Positions 16,258-24,606 are shown, numbered from the stretch's first letter. The stretch: DNA of 39,294 nt from Bacteroidota bacterium (GCA_013288235.1 JABDCF010000028.1:1-39294); one strand, 5' to 3'. The notes: a model not told the origin generated them from the sequence alone. Made by a program: numbers and translations.

Positions 16258-16317
16258 ATGTTTATTAGTTATCGTTAATGCTGCAAGATGCCAGCAATAA
16301 CCGGGGCGCTTTCCCAT

Positions 16318-16932
16318 GGATGGGATGAGCGGGGGTATTAACGATAACCTTTAATTTGCTAATCGTGAACGCAGAAAAGAAAAAATAGGCCATCAATTTC
16401 TTGGAAAAATCAACGTTTTTTTGTAATTTTAAGTTAAGTCAAACGCAGTCAATTGGTTGTGAAAAATTGGTGAGCATCCGGTGAGCACCAAGGCAAAAAC
16501 ACTGTTTATAGCGCGGAAACGTCGATTTTCATGTCCCGTCCATTCCGCCAAAAATCGCAAAAAACCTGTAAGTCATTGATTTACAGGTTTTTTATTTGAG
16601 CTGGATGGGACTCGAACCTAATCAAGAAAAGCATTACAAATTCCCTCAAAATGAATCATTTACCTTGCTTGTTAAAAATTTCTTAGAGCTAAGCGAATAT
16701 TAAAAAGGGTACTAATTCGGGTACTTCTTTGGCATATATATTCAGTGTAGCCGAGTTTGTCGAACGTTAAAAGTTTTGACTGGGCAAATACCCAGTAGCA
16801 CATCCATGAAAAGCTGATCGAATAAGCCAAGGAGCTGTAGTCCTTTTGCAAACTGTTCTAAAGTAAAACCAAATTGTCTCTAATGGAATTCAGGGCGAAC
16901 TTTAACTGACAGAACCTTTACGCTTTTAATTG
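16318..16932. other. Element end: direct repeats, attachment-like sequence and tRNA/tmRNA-like 3' fragment
   Basis: No gene. GGTGAGCA is repeated with 11-bp period (16469-16476, 16480-16487). CCGTCCATTCCGC (16536-16548) recurs exactly at 21559-21571. A hairpin follows at 16559-16593. On the minus strand 16598-16618 reads GGTTCGAGTCCCATCCAGCT(C), like the T-arm plus acceptor 3' end of a tRNA or tmRNA, without the rest of the gene. GGGTAC is repeated with 12-bp period (16707-16712, 16719-16724). This is typical of a tyrosine-recombinase integration end. Confidence 0.55.
16559..16593. terminator. Strong hairpin at the element end
   Basis: AAAAAACCTGTAA (16559-16571) and TTACAGGTTTTTT (16581-16593) form a 13-bp stem that continues inward through a wobble pair to a small loop. 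Its U-tract makes it terminator-like in either direction. Confidence 0.7.
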
Positions 16933-18264
16933 TTATTCAAGCCGCCTAATCGCCGGGATTTCCCATATGCTATCTAAATACGATTCCTTGGGCCAGTAAA
17001 TACGCATTGTCAGGCTGAATTCGCCGTTAGGCGATGGCAGCCAGTTAGCTTGCCTGGCGTCTTCCGGCCGCAAATGTTGAATGTAAATATTCAGCGATCC
17101 ATCTGCGTTATATTGTAGTTCGCTACGGTCACCGACACTGTAACGGTCAATGGGATTGTCCACCAGGAAATCATCCGGGCCATAGATCGTTAGCGACCAG
17201 AACGCATTGGCTGGTGGCGTCTGTCCTTTTTTAAAATGCAGCACGTAATTCTTACCCCCGTCAAGCCGTTCGCCGTTGCTATCCAGTTGGCAATTCGGGT
17301 AAGAAGCATCGGCATTCAGGTTAGCGCCGAGGCCTACCAGCGCGAAAATAGCCCTCACCAGATAATCAGTGCCGTAATTTCCGACACCGCTCCGGTTGAT
17401 TCCCCAGTTGTTTTCATGTTTACCACCCTTGGTTACGATACCTCTCAATTGCGCTAACACGGCCGCAGGTAAAGCTTTCAATGCGACTTGTGTATCATTG
17501 TCAAAAGCCGAAAGATTAAATTTCTTTCCTGGCCCGATACCGATGGCTGCCAGCTTTGCCAGCACTGGCGCATCTGCTTCCGGCGGCGAATTTTTAGCCA
17601 ATTGCTCATTCAATACCGCAAAGAAGGTGCTGATATCCATATTTTCTACAAACTCCGGCGCATTAAGCGCGATACCATTATCTACCGAATGTGGCTCCGG
17701 CTGATAGCTGTTTCCCCATCGGCTCAATGGTGTTAAATGATAGCCGTCCTGAATGGCATAAACAACATCTTTGCCATCCTCCGGGCTGTTGACCTGCGTA
17801 CGGCCCAAGATCCAAGCCATATTGGTAGGCGCTTTGATCTGCTGCATTCCGGGTGGAATAGTGTCGTCGTTAAAAGATGGTCCGGTAATTAAAAAAGTTT
17901 GCGCCGCGGTTCCAGTTGTCCGTTTGCCCGGCGAGGCAAATACATTGGTATAGGCATCGAACATCGGCAGCAGGTAATACCTGCTATTGGTGTTCGGCAC
18001 GCTTAATACAATGGGTTCTTCGGACAGGTCAAGCCAGGCGTTGGAGTAATAGGTGTCGTTATTGGGTTTAACCATGCTTCTGAATTTTGCATCCGGAAAG
18101 GTGCGGAAATGCGCGAACTGGTTAACGGGCGCGAAAAAGCTGTTCTCGACTGGCCTTTCATAATTAGTGGTCGAGCGCATGCTTTCATACATCATCACCA
18201 GCGGGAAACCGTAGATATAGGCTTGCTGTGCAAGAGTAATTATTGAATCACGTTGATTTTCCAT
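16933..18264 (-). CDS. DUF1254/DUF1214 protein, last gene of a four-gene operon
   Basis: 443 aa with both domains of the family. DUF1254 occupies the N-terminal part (YGFPLVMMYESM, KPNNDTYYSNAWLDLSEEP, MFDAYTNVFASPGKR). DUF1214 occupies the C-terminal part (NYGTDYLVRAIFAL, FWSLTIYGPDDFLVDNP, RYSVGDRSEL, NWLPSPNGEF). No signal peptide is visible, unlike many relatives. Function is unknown. Its start is 4 bp from the end of the DUF202 gene, so it is the distal gene of the operon, a divergent paralogue of the gene at 18664. Confidence 0.85.
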   Translation of the reverse strand: MENQRDSIITLAQQAYIYGFPLVMMYESMRSTTNYERPVENSFFAPVNQFAHFRTFPDAKFRSMVKPNNDTYYSNAWLDLSEEPIVLSVPNTNSRYYLLPMFDAYTNVFASPGKRTTGTAAQTFLITGPSFNDDTIPPGMQQIKAPTNMAWILGRTQVNSPEDGKDVVYAIQDGYHLTPLSRWGNSYQPEPHSVDNGIALNAPEFVENMDISTFFAVLNEQLAKNSPPEADAPVLAKLAAIGIGPGKKFNLSAFDNDTQVALKALPAAVLAQLRGIVTKGGKHENNWGINRSGVGNYGTDYLVRAIFALVGLGANLNADASYPNCQLDSNGERLDGGKNYVLHFKKGQTPPANAFWSLTIYGPDDFLVDNPIDRYSVGDRSELQYNADGSLNIYIQHLRPEDARQANWLPSPNGEFSLTMRIYWPKESYLDSIWEIPAIRRLE

Positions 18265-18268
18265 TATT

Positions 18269-18652
18269 TCAAAGATTTGGTAGCAGATAATATAAGAGCA
18301 GCAGGCTGGAGGCGATCACCCCGACTGTAAAAGCGAAGAGCCAGCCGGAGCGTTGAACAAAGGCCTGGTTTAACAACTGTTTTTCGGTTCGCTTATAACG
18401 AAGATAACCCACAAGGGCAGCACCGGCACCGACCCCAACCAAACAGATACCCACAACACCGGAGAAACCGGTGGAAGCGATAACCTGGTGCCCGGCCATC
18501 GCCATTGAAAACTGTTTAACGAACAAAGAAAACTTCACCACGACGAAGCCGAAACCCATCAGGGCAATGCTGGTCCTGATCCAGGCTAAAAAGGTACGTT
18601 CATTGGCCAGGTGGTCGCTGGCGCTGCCGTAAGGTTTGTTTGCTGTTTCCAT
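18269..18652 (-). CDS. DUF202 (YidH-like) inner-membrane protein
   Basis: 127 aa. The N-terminal DHLANERTFLAWIRTSIALM is the DUF202 signature. Three membrane segments are seen, about 22-45, 57-82 and 100-123. It lies 4-11 bp from its neighbours between two DUF1254 paralogues, indicating co-translation. The family's function is unknown; a small membrane partner for the flanking soluble proteins is an inference from order only. Confidence 0.85.
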   Translation of the reverse strand: METANKPYGSASDHLANERTFLAWIRTSIALMGFGFVVVKFSLFVKQFSMAMAGHQVIASTGFSGVVGICLVGVGAGAALVGYLRYKRTEKQLLNQAFVQRSGWLFAFTVGVIASSLLLLYYLLPNL

Positions 18653-18663
18653 GTTTATTTAGT

Positions 18664-20034
18664 TCATTTTATAACAGCCGGCGGTGTCCATTCATCATTT
18701 AACACCCCCTCTTCGGGCCAGTAGCAGCGCAGGTAAAGCGAAAACGGCGCGGCCGGAACGGGGAGCCAGTTACTTTGCTGATCTTCAGCTATTGCGGTGT
18801 GTTGAACGTAAATAGTCAGCGAGCCGTCTGCTGCGGTTGTCAGATTCTTGTTTTTAGTGCCGACAGAATAGCGATTGATCGCATTGGGCGAGAAAAAATG
18901 TTCTTCGTTATACGCCGTCAATGACCAGAATCCCTTAACAGGCGGAAGCGTCCCTTTTGCAAAAGTGATCGTGTAGCTATTACTTCCTTCAAGGCGCTCA
19001 CCATCTGCGTCCAGGTCCAGGTAAAAATACCGGGTTTCCCGCGGCTGGTTTACAAAGATGTTTGACTTGGCGCAGGCCGCCCGTGTCAGGTAATCCGTAC
19101 CAAAGGTGGCACCATTACGCTGCGTGGTCCAGTTATACTTAACAGGGTAACCGACATTGACAAAATCAAAAAGCGGAGCGATCAGTTCGCTTTCTGCTTT
19201 TAGAGCACACTGTATCGCCAGTGCTTTTAAATCGGGCACTGCCTGTAAGGTTTCCAGCAGCGCATTGATCTGCGCATAAATAACTTCTTCGCCGGGCAGC
19301 GGCGGCACTTCCTTTAATATACCCGGGAGCTGATCAAAAAAAGCCTCCGGTTTTACCCAGGCCATTTCATGCTCCTGGCCGGAATGGCCAGTTGTTATGC
19401 TCGGCGTCTTTGACCAGTCGGTTATTTGGGGCTGACCGGTAAACTCACTAAGCGGGTAAAGCATGATGCCGTTTAGTATCGGCTGAATCGCCAGGCGGTC
19501 TGCCGCGTCGTCCAACTGAAATATTCTTGGCATCACCACACTCAGATCAGTAGGGCAAATAAAAATATCGCTGATACCTTCGGGCCATTCTCCGCTCCAG
19601 TCACGATGCGCCAGCAGGTAGCACCCGGGTTTTGTATCGTAAAGTTTTCCAAGGGAGGCGAAGCTGTCGGTACGCTCATCACAGATTTGATAAACCCAGA
19701 AACGCTCACCGAAATCGGGCACCTGCACGACTACCGGTTCCTTACGCAGGTCAAGACCAGCGATACCATAAACCACATCTTGGTTAGGGCAGGCTACCGC
19801 GCGTTGCTCGGGTTTGATATAATCGGTCAGCATACACAAGTGGTTGATCGGCGCAACGGGTGCGATCCCATTAAGGTAGCACGGCGCAGGTATATCCCTG
19901 AACTGTGCTACGCGATTATGCACGTTAACCATGGGCCAGCCCCACAAATAGACCATAGAGCCCAGGTGCTTAGTATATTCTTCGGTCATCCGTGTACCCC
20001 GCACCGGGCCGCCCGGTATTAATGTCGTATCCAT
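18664..20034 (-). CDS. DUF1254/DUF1214 protein, second paralogue
   Basis: 456 aa. DUF1254 features: YLWGWPMVNVHNR, ACPNQDVVYGIAGLDLRKEP, and a YQICDERTDSFASLGKLY segment. DUF1214 features: TFGTDYLTRAACAK, GFWSLTAYNEEHFF, NRYSVGTKNKNL, NWLPVPAAPFSLYLRCYWP. It shares architecture with the gene at 16933 but is well diverged, so the duplication is old. It is 6 bp downstream of the SRPBCC gene. No catalytic residues are known. Confidence 0.85.
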   Translation of the reverse strand: MDTTLIPGGPVRGTRMTEEYTKHLGSMVYLWGWPMVNVHNRVAQFRDIPAPCYLNGIAPVAPINHLCMLTDYIKPEQRAVACPNQDVVYGIAGLDLRKEPVVVQVPDFGERFWVYQICDERTDSFASLGKLYDTKPGCYLLAHRDWSGEWPEGISDIFICPTDLSVVMPRIFQLDDAADRLAIQPILNGIMLYPLSEFTGQPQITDWSKTPSITTGHSGQEHEMAWVKPEAFFDQLPGILKEVPPLPGEEVIYAQINALLETLQAVPDLKALAIQCALKAESELIAPLFDFVNVGYPVKYNWTTQRNGATFGTDYLTRAACAKSNIFVNQPRETRYFYLDLDADGERLEGSNSYTITFAKGTLPPVKGFWSLTAYNEEHFFSPNAINRYSVGTKNKNLTTAADGSLTIYVQHTAIAEDQQSNWLPVPAAPFSLYLRCYWPEEGVLNDEWTPPAVIK

Positions 20035-20040
20035 CTTTTG

Positions 20041-20577
20041 TTAGTTGTTTTCTAATGTGGTTTTCAGGTTGGCCAGGCTGGCTTCCATATATTTTCGCAC
20101 CTTTTTTTTAAGCTGAAATAGTAAGTGTGTGACACGCAGGATGTAATATGGCGCGGTATTACCTTCATAGCGCCAGGTTACCCTTGTAGTGCTTTCATTC
20201 AATGCGGTTAACAAAAACCAATAGCGCGCCTTGCTCGGCACCGGCTGTTCGAATATCAGGTCGACTTCGATTTGTTCTGGTGGGGTCAGCGAAATCAGCT
20301 GCTGGTGGGCTTTGCCATCTTTCCGGTAACTGCTTTCCCAGCTCATTGCCGAATCAGCCTGACCGTCGGTACCGGTATAAGTTATTTTGATTTTGGGGTC
20401 GATCTTCAACCAGGCATTGTACTGTTCCTGGTTCTTTAAAACGGATAGGTAATCGAATACCTGCTGGTGCGGCCGGTTAATGTCAATTGCAGATTCTGTC
20501 GTGATGCCTTTGCGGGTAAACAGCGCAAGGATCAGGATGATGGGAACCGCGATAAGGATAATCGTTAATGTGATCAT
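20041..20577 (-). CDS. Membrane-anchored SRPBCC (polyketide cyclase-like) protein
   Basis: 178 aa. Residues 2-21 form a single membrane anchor (ITLTIILIAVPIILILALF). The rest follows the START/SRPBCC plan: INRPHQQVFDYLSVLKNQEQYNAW at the start of the cavity domain and a long C-terminal helix (VRKYMEASLANLKTTLE). Such proteins bind hydrophobic ligands; enzymatic activity is not evident. It is the first gene of the DUF1254 operon, behind the promoter at 20635-20642. Confidence 0.82.
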   Translation of the reverse strand: MITLTIILIAVPIILILALFTRKGITTESAIDINRPHQQVFDYLSVLKNQEQYNAWLKIDPKIKITYTGTDGQADSAMSWESSYRKDGKAHQQLISLTPPEQIEVDLIFEQPVPSKARYWFLLTALNESTTRVTWRYEGNTAPYYILRVTHLLFQLKKKVRKYMEASLANLKTTLENN

Positions 20578-20634
20578 GATCGTTGATTTGGTCTACTAAT
20601 TTAAATGTTTTTAAGCGGTGATCTTTTGTTGAAG

Positions 20635-20678
20635 CAAAATTACCGGTTACGAAACATGTCTGACGATAACAATTGTTA
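20635..20678 (-). promoter_or_regulatory. Promoter and palindromic operator of the DUF1254 operon
   Basis: On the minus strand TAATTTTG (20642 to 20635) is a perfect -7 box, 58 bp before the SRPBCC ATG. The 12-bp palindrome TAACAATTGTTA (20667-20678) is centred about 42 bp upstream of the expected transcription start, the classical position for a Crp-type activator overlapping -35/-33. The adjacent Crp/Fnr gene is the obvious candidate. Confidence 0.5.
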
Positions 20679-20683
20679 ATTAA

Positions 20684-21214
20684 TCACTTACGGTTGCGGA
20701 TGCGGCTCAGCGAAACAGAAGTGATCCCCAGGAAAGAGGCGATGTAGTGCTGCGGTACCCGCAACACGATCTCCGGATGCTGCGCGAGCAGCTCACGATA
20801 GCGTTGTTCCGGGCTGTCTTTGATGTGGGCGACGAATAACTTTTGATAGAAAAGCAGCCGCTTTTCTACATAGTGGTAATAAAATGCTTTGATATGCGGA
20901 TGCTGGTCCATGCGGTTCCTGAAATCTTCGATGCCCACACTGTACATCACTGTGGGTTCCAGGGTTTCGACACTGTACCAGCTAACCTCGTTGCTGATGA
21001 TCGTTTCAAATGACGAGGCAAAATTGCCTTCAAACAGGAATTGGTAGGTTACGTCCCTGCCATCATTATTAAACCACGCGCGGCAGCAGCCTCTGTCGAT
21101 ATAGAACAGCTTCTTTGTCAGCGTGCCTTCTTTAACCAGCAACGTCTTAGCAGGAAATTCTTCCCGGGTAAACAGCCTTTTAATGTTCTGTATAATATCT
21201 ATCTGCTCAGTCAT
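20684..21214 (-). CDS. Crp/Fnr family transcriptional regulator
   Basis: 176 aa. The N-terminal cyclic-nucleotide-binding-like jelly roll is seen in VKEGTLTKKLFYIDRGCCRAWF and in the GNFASSFETI segment; the helix-turn-helix is short, VPQHYIASFLGITSVSLSRIR at the C-terminus. This short form is common in Bacteroidota and often controls a neighbouring operon. The four-gene DUF1254 operon starts 106 bp downstream on the same strand with its own promoter and a palindrome, so it is the likely target. A -7 box lies just upstream of this gene. Confidence 0.88.
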   Translation of the reverse strand: MTEQIDIIQNIKRLFTREEFPAKTLLVKEGTLTKKLFYIDRGCCRAWFNNDGRDVTYQFLFEGNFASSFETIISNEVSWYSVETLEPTVMYSVGIEDFRNRMDQHPHIKAFYYHYVEKRLLFYQKLFVAHIKDSPEQRYRELLAQHPEIVLRVPQHYIASFLGITSVSLSRIRNRK

Positions 21215-21225
21215 ATTTAACTACC

Positions 21226-21233
21226 CAAATATA
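21226..21233 (-). promoter_or_regulatory. -7 box of the Crp/Fnr gene
   Basis: TATATTTG on the minus strand (21233 to 21226) matches TAnnTTTG exactly and ends 11 bp before the ATG (21214), giving a very short leader. Confidence 0.6.
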
Positions 21234-21558
21234 AAATAATTCATTCAGCTCGTTGAAAAGAAGGTTTTTATTAATTATTAAGAGTGCCGGCAACTAAATT
21301 TTTATAAATAAGTAGAAAATTGTAATGGCTGGGATCACAATATTTGAATGATAGTTCCCGTATAAAGAGTGATAATAACACCCAAAAAGAAGGTATTTAA
21401 TTTGGTCATAATTAGGTATGTTTGTATCTTTATATTACCACGTTCTTTCCAAAATTTGATAAGAAATATTAAATATCAAGGGTTCCTTTTCGGGTACCAA
21501 TGATGATATTTAGTTTAAAATATCTATAAGTGAACGCTTTACAGCGAATTGGACGGTG

Positions 21559-21627
21559 CCGTCCATTCCGCAAAAATGGTATCAAAACCATCAAAAACCG
21601 CTTAAATCATTGATTTAAGCGGTTTTT
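21559..21627. other. Attachment-like core and terminator hairpin, second copy
   Basis: CCGTCCATTCCGC (21559-21571) equals 16536-16548; both are followed by AAAAAT and then a strong AT-tailed hairpin. Here the hairpin is AAAAACCGCTTAAATCA (21593-21609) with its exact complement (21611-21627). GGACGG-tg-CCGTCC just before makes the core itself palindromic. GGGTTC/GGGTAC at 12-bp period lies upstream (21480-21485, 21492-21497). Together with the left copy it brackets the DUF1254 operon. Confidence 0.5.
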
Positions 21628-21669
21628 TTATGCCAAAACCGCCCGTTTCATATCAACTTTTATGGTTTA

Positions 21670-21948
21670 TTCGGTTACCTATTCGGTTACCTATGCCATT
21701 TTTTGGCAGGTAACCGAATAAGCGTTAATTAATTGATTTTGAATTTCTTATAAGGAAATCAGATGATGTCAAAACATGCCAAAATCAATTGAAAAATTAC
21801 CCGATTCGGTTACCGGAAATTCCTTGCTAATAACAAAACAAGCTATTTCATTTTAACCTGTATTTTTCATCCCGGTTGCCTATTCGGTTACCTATTGGGT
21901 TACCTTATTTTAGTAACTGAGCGGAGGATTAATTAATTGATTTTGAAT
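21670..21948 (+). repeat. Arm-site-like direct repeats upstream of the integrase
   Basis: TTCGGTTACC occurs at 21670-21679, 21682-21691, 21805-21814 and 21883-21892, inverted at 21709-21718, with a one-mismatch copy at 21895-21904. Pairs have a 12-bp period. TTAATTAATTGATTTTGAAT is repeated exactly at 21725-21744 and 21929-21948. The layout resembles integrase arm-binding sites. The whole gap 21234-22031 holds no gene. Confidence 0.65.
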
Positions 21949-22031
21949 GATTTAAATCGATATCAAATGATACCGAACGAGATCAAAATTTATTAAAAAT
22001 CAATATTAATCGCTTACTAAAATTAGGTTTT

Positions 22032-23228
22032 ATGAAAAATTCGAACACGCTGTCAGTTTTAATCTGGGCGAATAAGTCAAAAGCGGACACAAATGGTTTA
22101 ATACCCCTGTATGCAAGGGTGACGTTTGGTGGCAAAAGGTCCGAGATCTCTCTGAATTTAAAAGTCGATCCGGAAAAATGGGACGCAAAAATTGGGTTTG
22201 TGAAGGGTTCTTCCCCCGAAGCCAAAAGGACAAACGTTGAAATAGTTAACATCAAAAATGCCATTAATCAGGCTTATGACGGTCTGAAACGCACACAGAA
22301 TTTCATCAATGCGGAAAAGATTAAAGCCAAATTCTTAGGTGAGGAACTGCCACAGCGATTACTCTTAGAGGTCTTTGATGAACATAATAAAAAGATGGAA
22401 GGCCTGATCGGGAAAGACGTCGTAAAGGCCACACATACAAAATACGAAACCATTCGCGGTAAGGTATCTGAATTCATTGCCTATAAATTCAAAAGAAATG
22501 ATATCTATCTTGAAAATATTCAATATTCGTTCATTACTGACTTTGAGCATTTCCTAAAGGTTAACCACGGCATAGGCCATAACGTGGTAATGAGCTATAT
22601 CAAGAGGGTAAAGAGAATCATTACAATTTCGGTCAACAATAGATGGATAAGCTATAATCCGTTCGCAGAATTCAAATGTACGACGAAAAAGACCTCCCGA
22701 ACTGAACTCGAAGAAGAGGAAATCTATCTCCTGGAAGAAAAGGAATTTACTATTAAACGCCTGGAGGAAGTGCGTGATTGTTATTTATTTTCATGTTTCA
22801 CAGGATATGCTTTTGTCGATGCTTCCAAGCTTACTCACGAGCATATTGTAAAAGGAAAAGATGGAGAACTTTGGATCAACACCGACAGAACAAAATCAAA
22901 GATTGAAGCAAATGTCCCTTTGCTTCCCCAGGCGGAAGCGATTATTGAAAAATATAAAGAACATCCTTATTGCCTTGCGAACAACAAGCTTCTCCCTATG
23001 AAGAGCAATCAGAAAATGAATGCTTATTTAAAAGAGATTGCAGATTTGTGTGGCATTACAAAAAACTTAACGACCCATACTGCCAGGCACACATTTGCAA
23101 CGACTGTAACCCTGGAGAACGATGTTCCTATTGAGTCCGTTAGCAAAACGCCCGGCCATACGAAAATAACCACCACACTGTTTAAAATGCATTTTCAATG
23201 CACTTTTGGCCACCCTGCCAAAAAATAA
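22032..23228 (+). pseudogene. Tyrosine recombinase (integrase) lacking its catalytic tyrosine
   Basis: 398 codons. N-terminal arm-binding part, SAM-like core-binding domain (about 110-210) and catalytic domain are recognisable. HTARHTF (about 349-355) gives the His-x-x-Arg box and GH (375-376) the second histidine. The expected Tyr-Ala-Lys segment right after TKITTT is replaced by LFKMHFQCTFGHPAKK and a stop. The catalytic tyrosine is therefore absent and the LGH motif reads TPGH. Related enzymes are about 400-410 aa with the Tyr some 10 residues after GH. The altered tail coincides with a foreign-looking sequence (23188 onward), so the gene was probably cut by an insertion and is inactive. 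Confidence 0.82.
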
Positions 23229-23262
23229 ACAAATCATTTCAAGTCATTTCAGATCAAGCTAA
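23188..23262. mobile_element. Possible IS21-family end remnant
   Basis: The sequence replacing the recombinase tail starts TGCATTTTCAATGCAC and continues TTTTGGCCACCCTGCCAAAA, a hairpin. TG ends followed by GGCCACCC motifs are reminiscent of IS21-type ends in Bacteroidota. No transposase is present, so this is at most a scar. Low certainty. Confidence 0.3.
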
Positions 23263-23907
23263 CTGGTCGCCCCTACCCTGTTACAGGTTGCTGACCTGCA
23301 TGTCGCCAACTTCAAAAAGATGGTAGAAAAAAAATTACGGTCACCCGAAACATTAAAACAGTGGAATGCGACAAGGAAAAAAATCGAGGAATTTTTAGTC
23401 AATCAGTTTCAATTAAAAAACATTGAACTTGCGGCTATAGAATATTCGTTTGCCGTGAAATTCTATAACTATTTGACCATAGAACGGGAGAAAGCCCTGG
23501 GAGAGGCCGCGGCAAAAAAGCAGGTTAAAAACTTAAAGGAGATACTAACATTCGCAGAAACCAGCACCTGGGTAGCCAAAAACCCGATCATTAAGTTCAA
23601 ATGCGGAGGCGGTGAAACTGATATCCCCCCGCTGGAGTATTTCGAAGTAGAAGCCATATGGAACAAAAAAATAAACATCCAAAGATTAGCTGAAGTTCGT
23701 GATGCGTTTATCTTCCAATGTTTTACGGGTTTCGCGTTTCAAGTTGCCGACATTGAAAAAAGCGTTGTCACTCCCGGGGCAATCGCTTTAAAATTAACTA
23801 ACCTAAGTCTATTCACTACGAGAGATATGAATTACAAAAAGAACGAAGAGTATTTTATTATAGCCAATCCCGGAATTCGTCATCCGGGTTGCGCCTGTCC
23901 CGGATGA
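23263..23907 (+). pseudogene. Truncated second tyrosine recombinase
   Basis: The open frame begins after a stop at 23260-23262; homology is already under way at TLLQVADLHVANFKKMV, before the first ATG at 23320. It covers the SAM-like core-binding domain (TLKQWNATRKKIEEFL, AAIEYSFAVKFYNYL, STWVAKNPI) and the start of the catalytic domain (RDAFIFQCFTGFAFQVADI). Nothing of the His-x-x-Arg or Tyr boxes follows, and the last codons fall in a palindrome. Both ends are missing. It is a different recombinase from the one upstream. Confidence 0.78.
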
Positions 23908-24124
23908 CTCCGATAATCATATACACAACGATGCCTATGCAGATACTGTCGCAGACGTAGCAATGCCCAACCCGATAGTTTGCATCAGACATTTTTATTC
24001 CATATTTGACGTACCCCAATAATTTGATCATTATTACCTGTGTCCAAATCATACACAACCATATACATCGGATCCAGCATTCGCGTGCTTGCCGATATTT
24101 GTTAAAAAACGGGATCGTAGTCAA
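23858..24124 (-). CDS. Possible 88-aa membrane protein
   Basis: An ATG-started frame with two hydrophobic segments (about 22-38, CIWLCMIWTQVIMIKLLG; about 60-74, ICIGIVVYMIIGVI) and a charged end (RDRRNPDDEFRDWL). It overlaps the 3' end of the recombinase fragment on the other strand. No homologue is recognised; it could be a real short gene or chance in decayed DNA. Confidence 0.3.
   Translation of the reverse strand: MTTIPFFNKYRQARECWIRCIWLCMIWTQVIMIKLLGYVKYGIKMSDANYRVGHCYVCDSICIGIVVYMIIGVIRDRRNPDDEFRDWL
23879..23908. repeat. Perfect 10-bp inverted repeat at the recombinase break
   Basis: GTCATCCGGG (23879-23888) and CCCGGATGAC (23899-23908) are exact complements around a 10-nt spacer. 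They lie exactly where recombinase similarity ends. Confidence 0.55.
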
Positions 24125-24227
24125 ACCCGACCCCGCCTTTGCTCAAATAATTTCGACAATTGGCTTACTCGCTAAGCTATTTTCCGGCTATAAAGGTTAC
24201 AATAAAGAGTTATAATAGCTATAACTG

Positions 24228-24248
24228 GGTGAATTATTGGTGAATTAT
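24228..24248 (+). repeat. Tandem GGTGAATTAT repeat, element-end-like
   Basis: GGTGAATTAT at 24228-24237 and 24239-24248 (11-bp period) resembles the paired repeats at 16469, 16707, 21480 and 21670. It probably marks another integration end between the recombinase remnants and the chromosomal-looking LytTR fragment. Confidence 0.45.
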
Positions 24249-24276
24249 GCCAATAATTACCATATTTACGGCATAA

Positions 24277-24606
24277 TTAACCAACAATCGTTTCTGTCAT
24301 TGGAACGGTAAGCTTAACGACCAGTTTCCTGGAAAAAAACCGCTCGGTATTAGCAATGGCAGCCCTGTTGATCAGGTACTGCCGGGTGGCCCGGTAGAAT
24401 TGTTCGGGATTAGCCATTTTTTCCAGTTCATCCAAACTGGTATTCATGAAATAATTCTGATGCTGCACAGTTCCTACCTCAACAACGGTGTGCTCCAAAT
24501 AAAAGTATGCGATATCCTTTGTGACATTCCGGGAGGCTCGATCAGGCTGTTCCGTACGCTTTGGACACCGGGTTGTGTGGGCAATTAGAAAATTCAGAAT
24601 TGATAA
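24277..24606 (-). pseudogene. LytTR DNA-binding domain fragment of a response regulator
   Basis: The frame is open from 24606 without an ATG. VTKDIAYFYLEHTVVEVGT, NTSLDELEKM and PEQFYRATRQYLINRAAI are the LytTR core. The receiver domain and linker are missing upstream and the final strand stops early (TETIVG) at the edge of the repeat at 24228-24248. It appears to be a two-component regulator truncated at both ends, the right boundary of the rearranged region. Confidence 0.7.

Noticed and set aside
16598..16618. Complete tRNA gene
   Set aside because: Only a T-arm and acceptor 3' end are seen; no D-arm, anticodon or 5' acceptor half lies nearby.
19606..20022. 138-aa plus-strand frame
   Set aside because: It is antisense to the DUF1254 protein with strong family motifs.
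21670..21904. Possible CRISPR array
   Set aside because: The repeated unit is only 10 bp with irregular spacing and one inverted copy, there are no unique spacers of constant length, and no cas genes are present.
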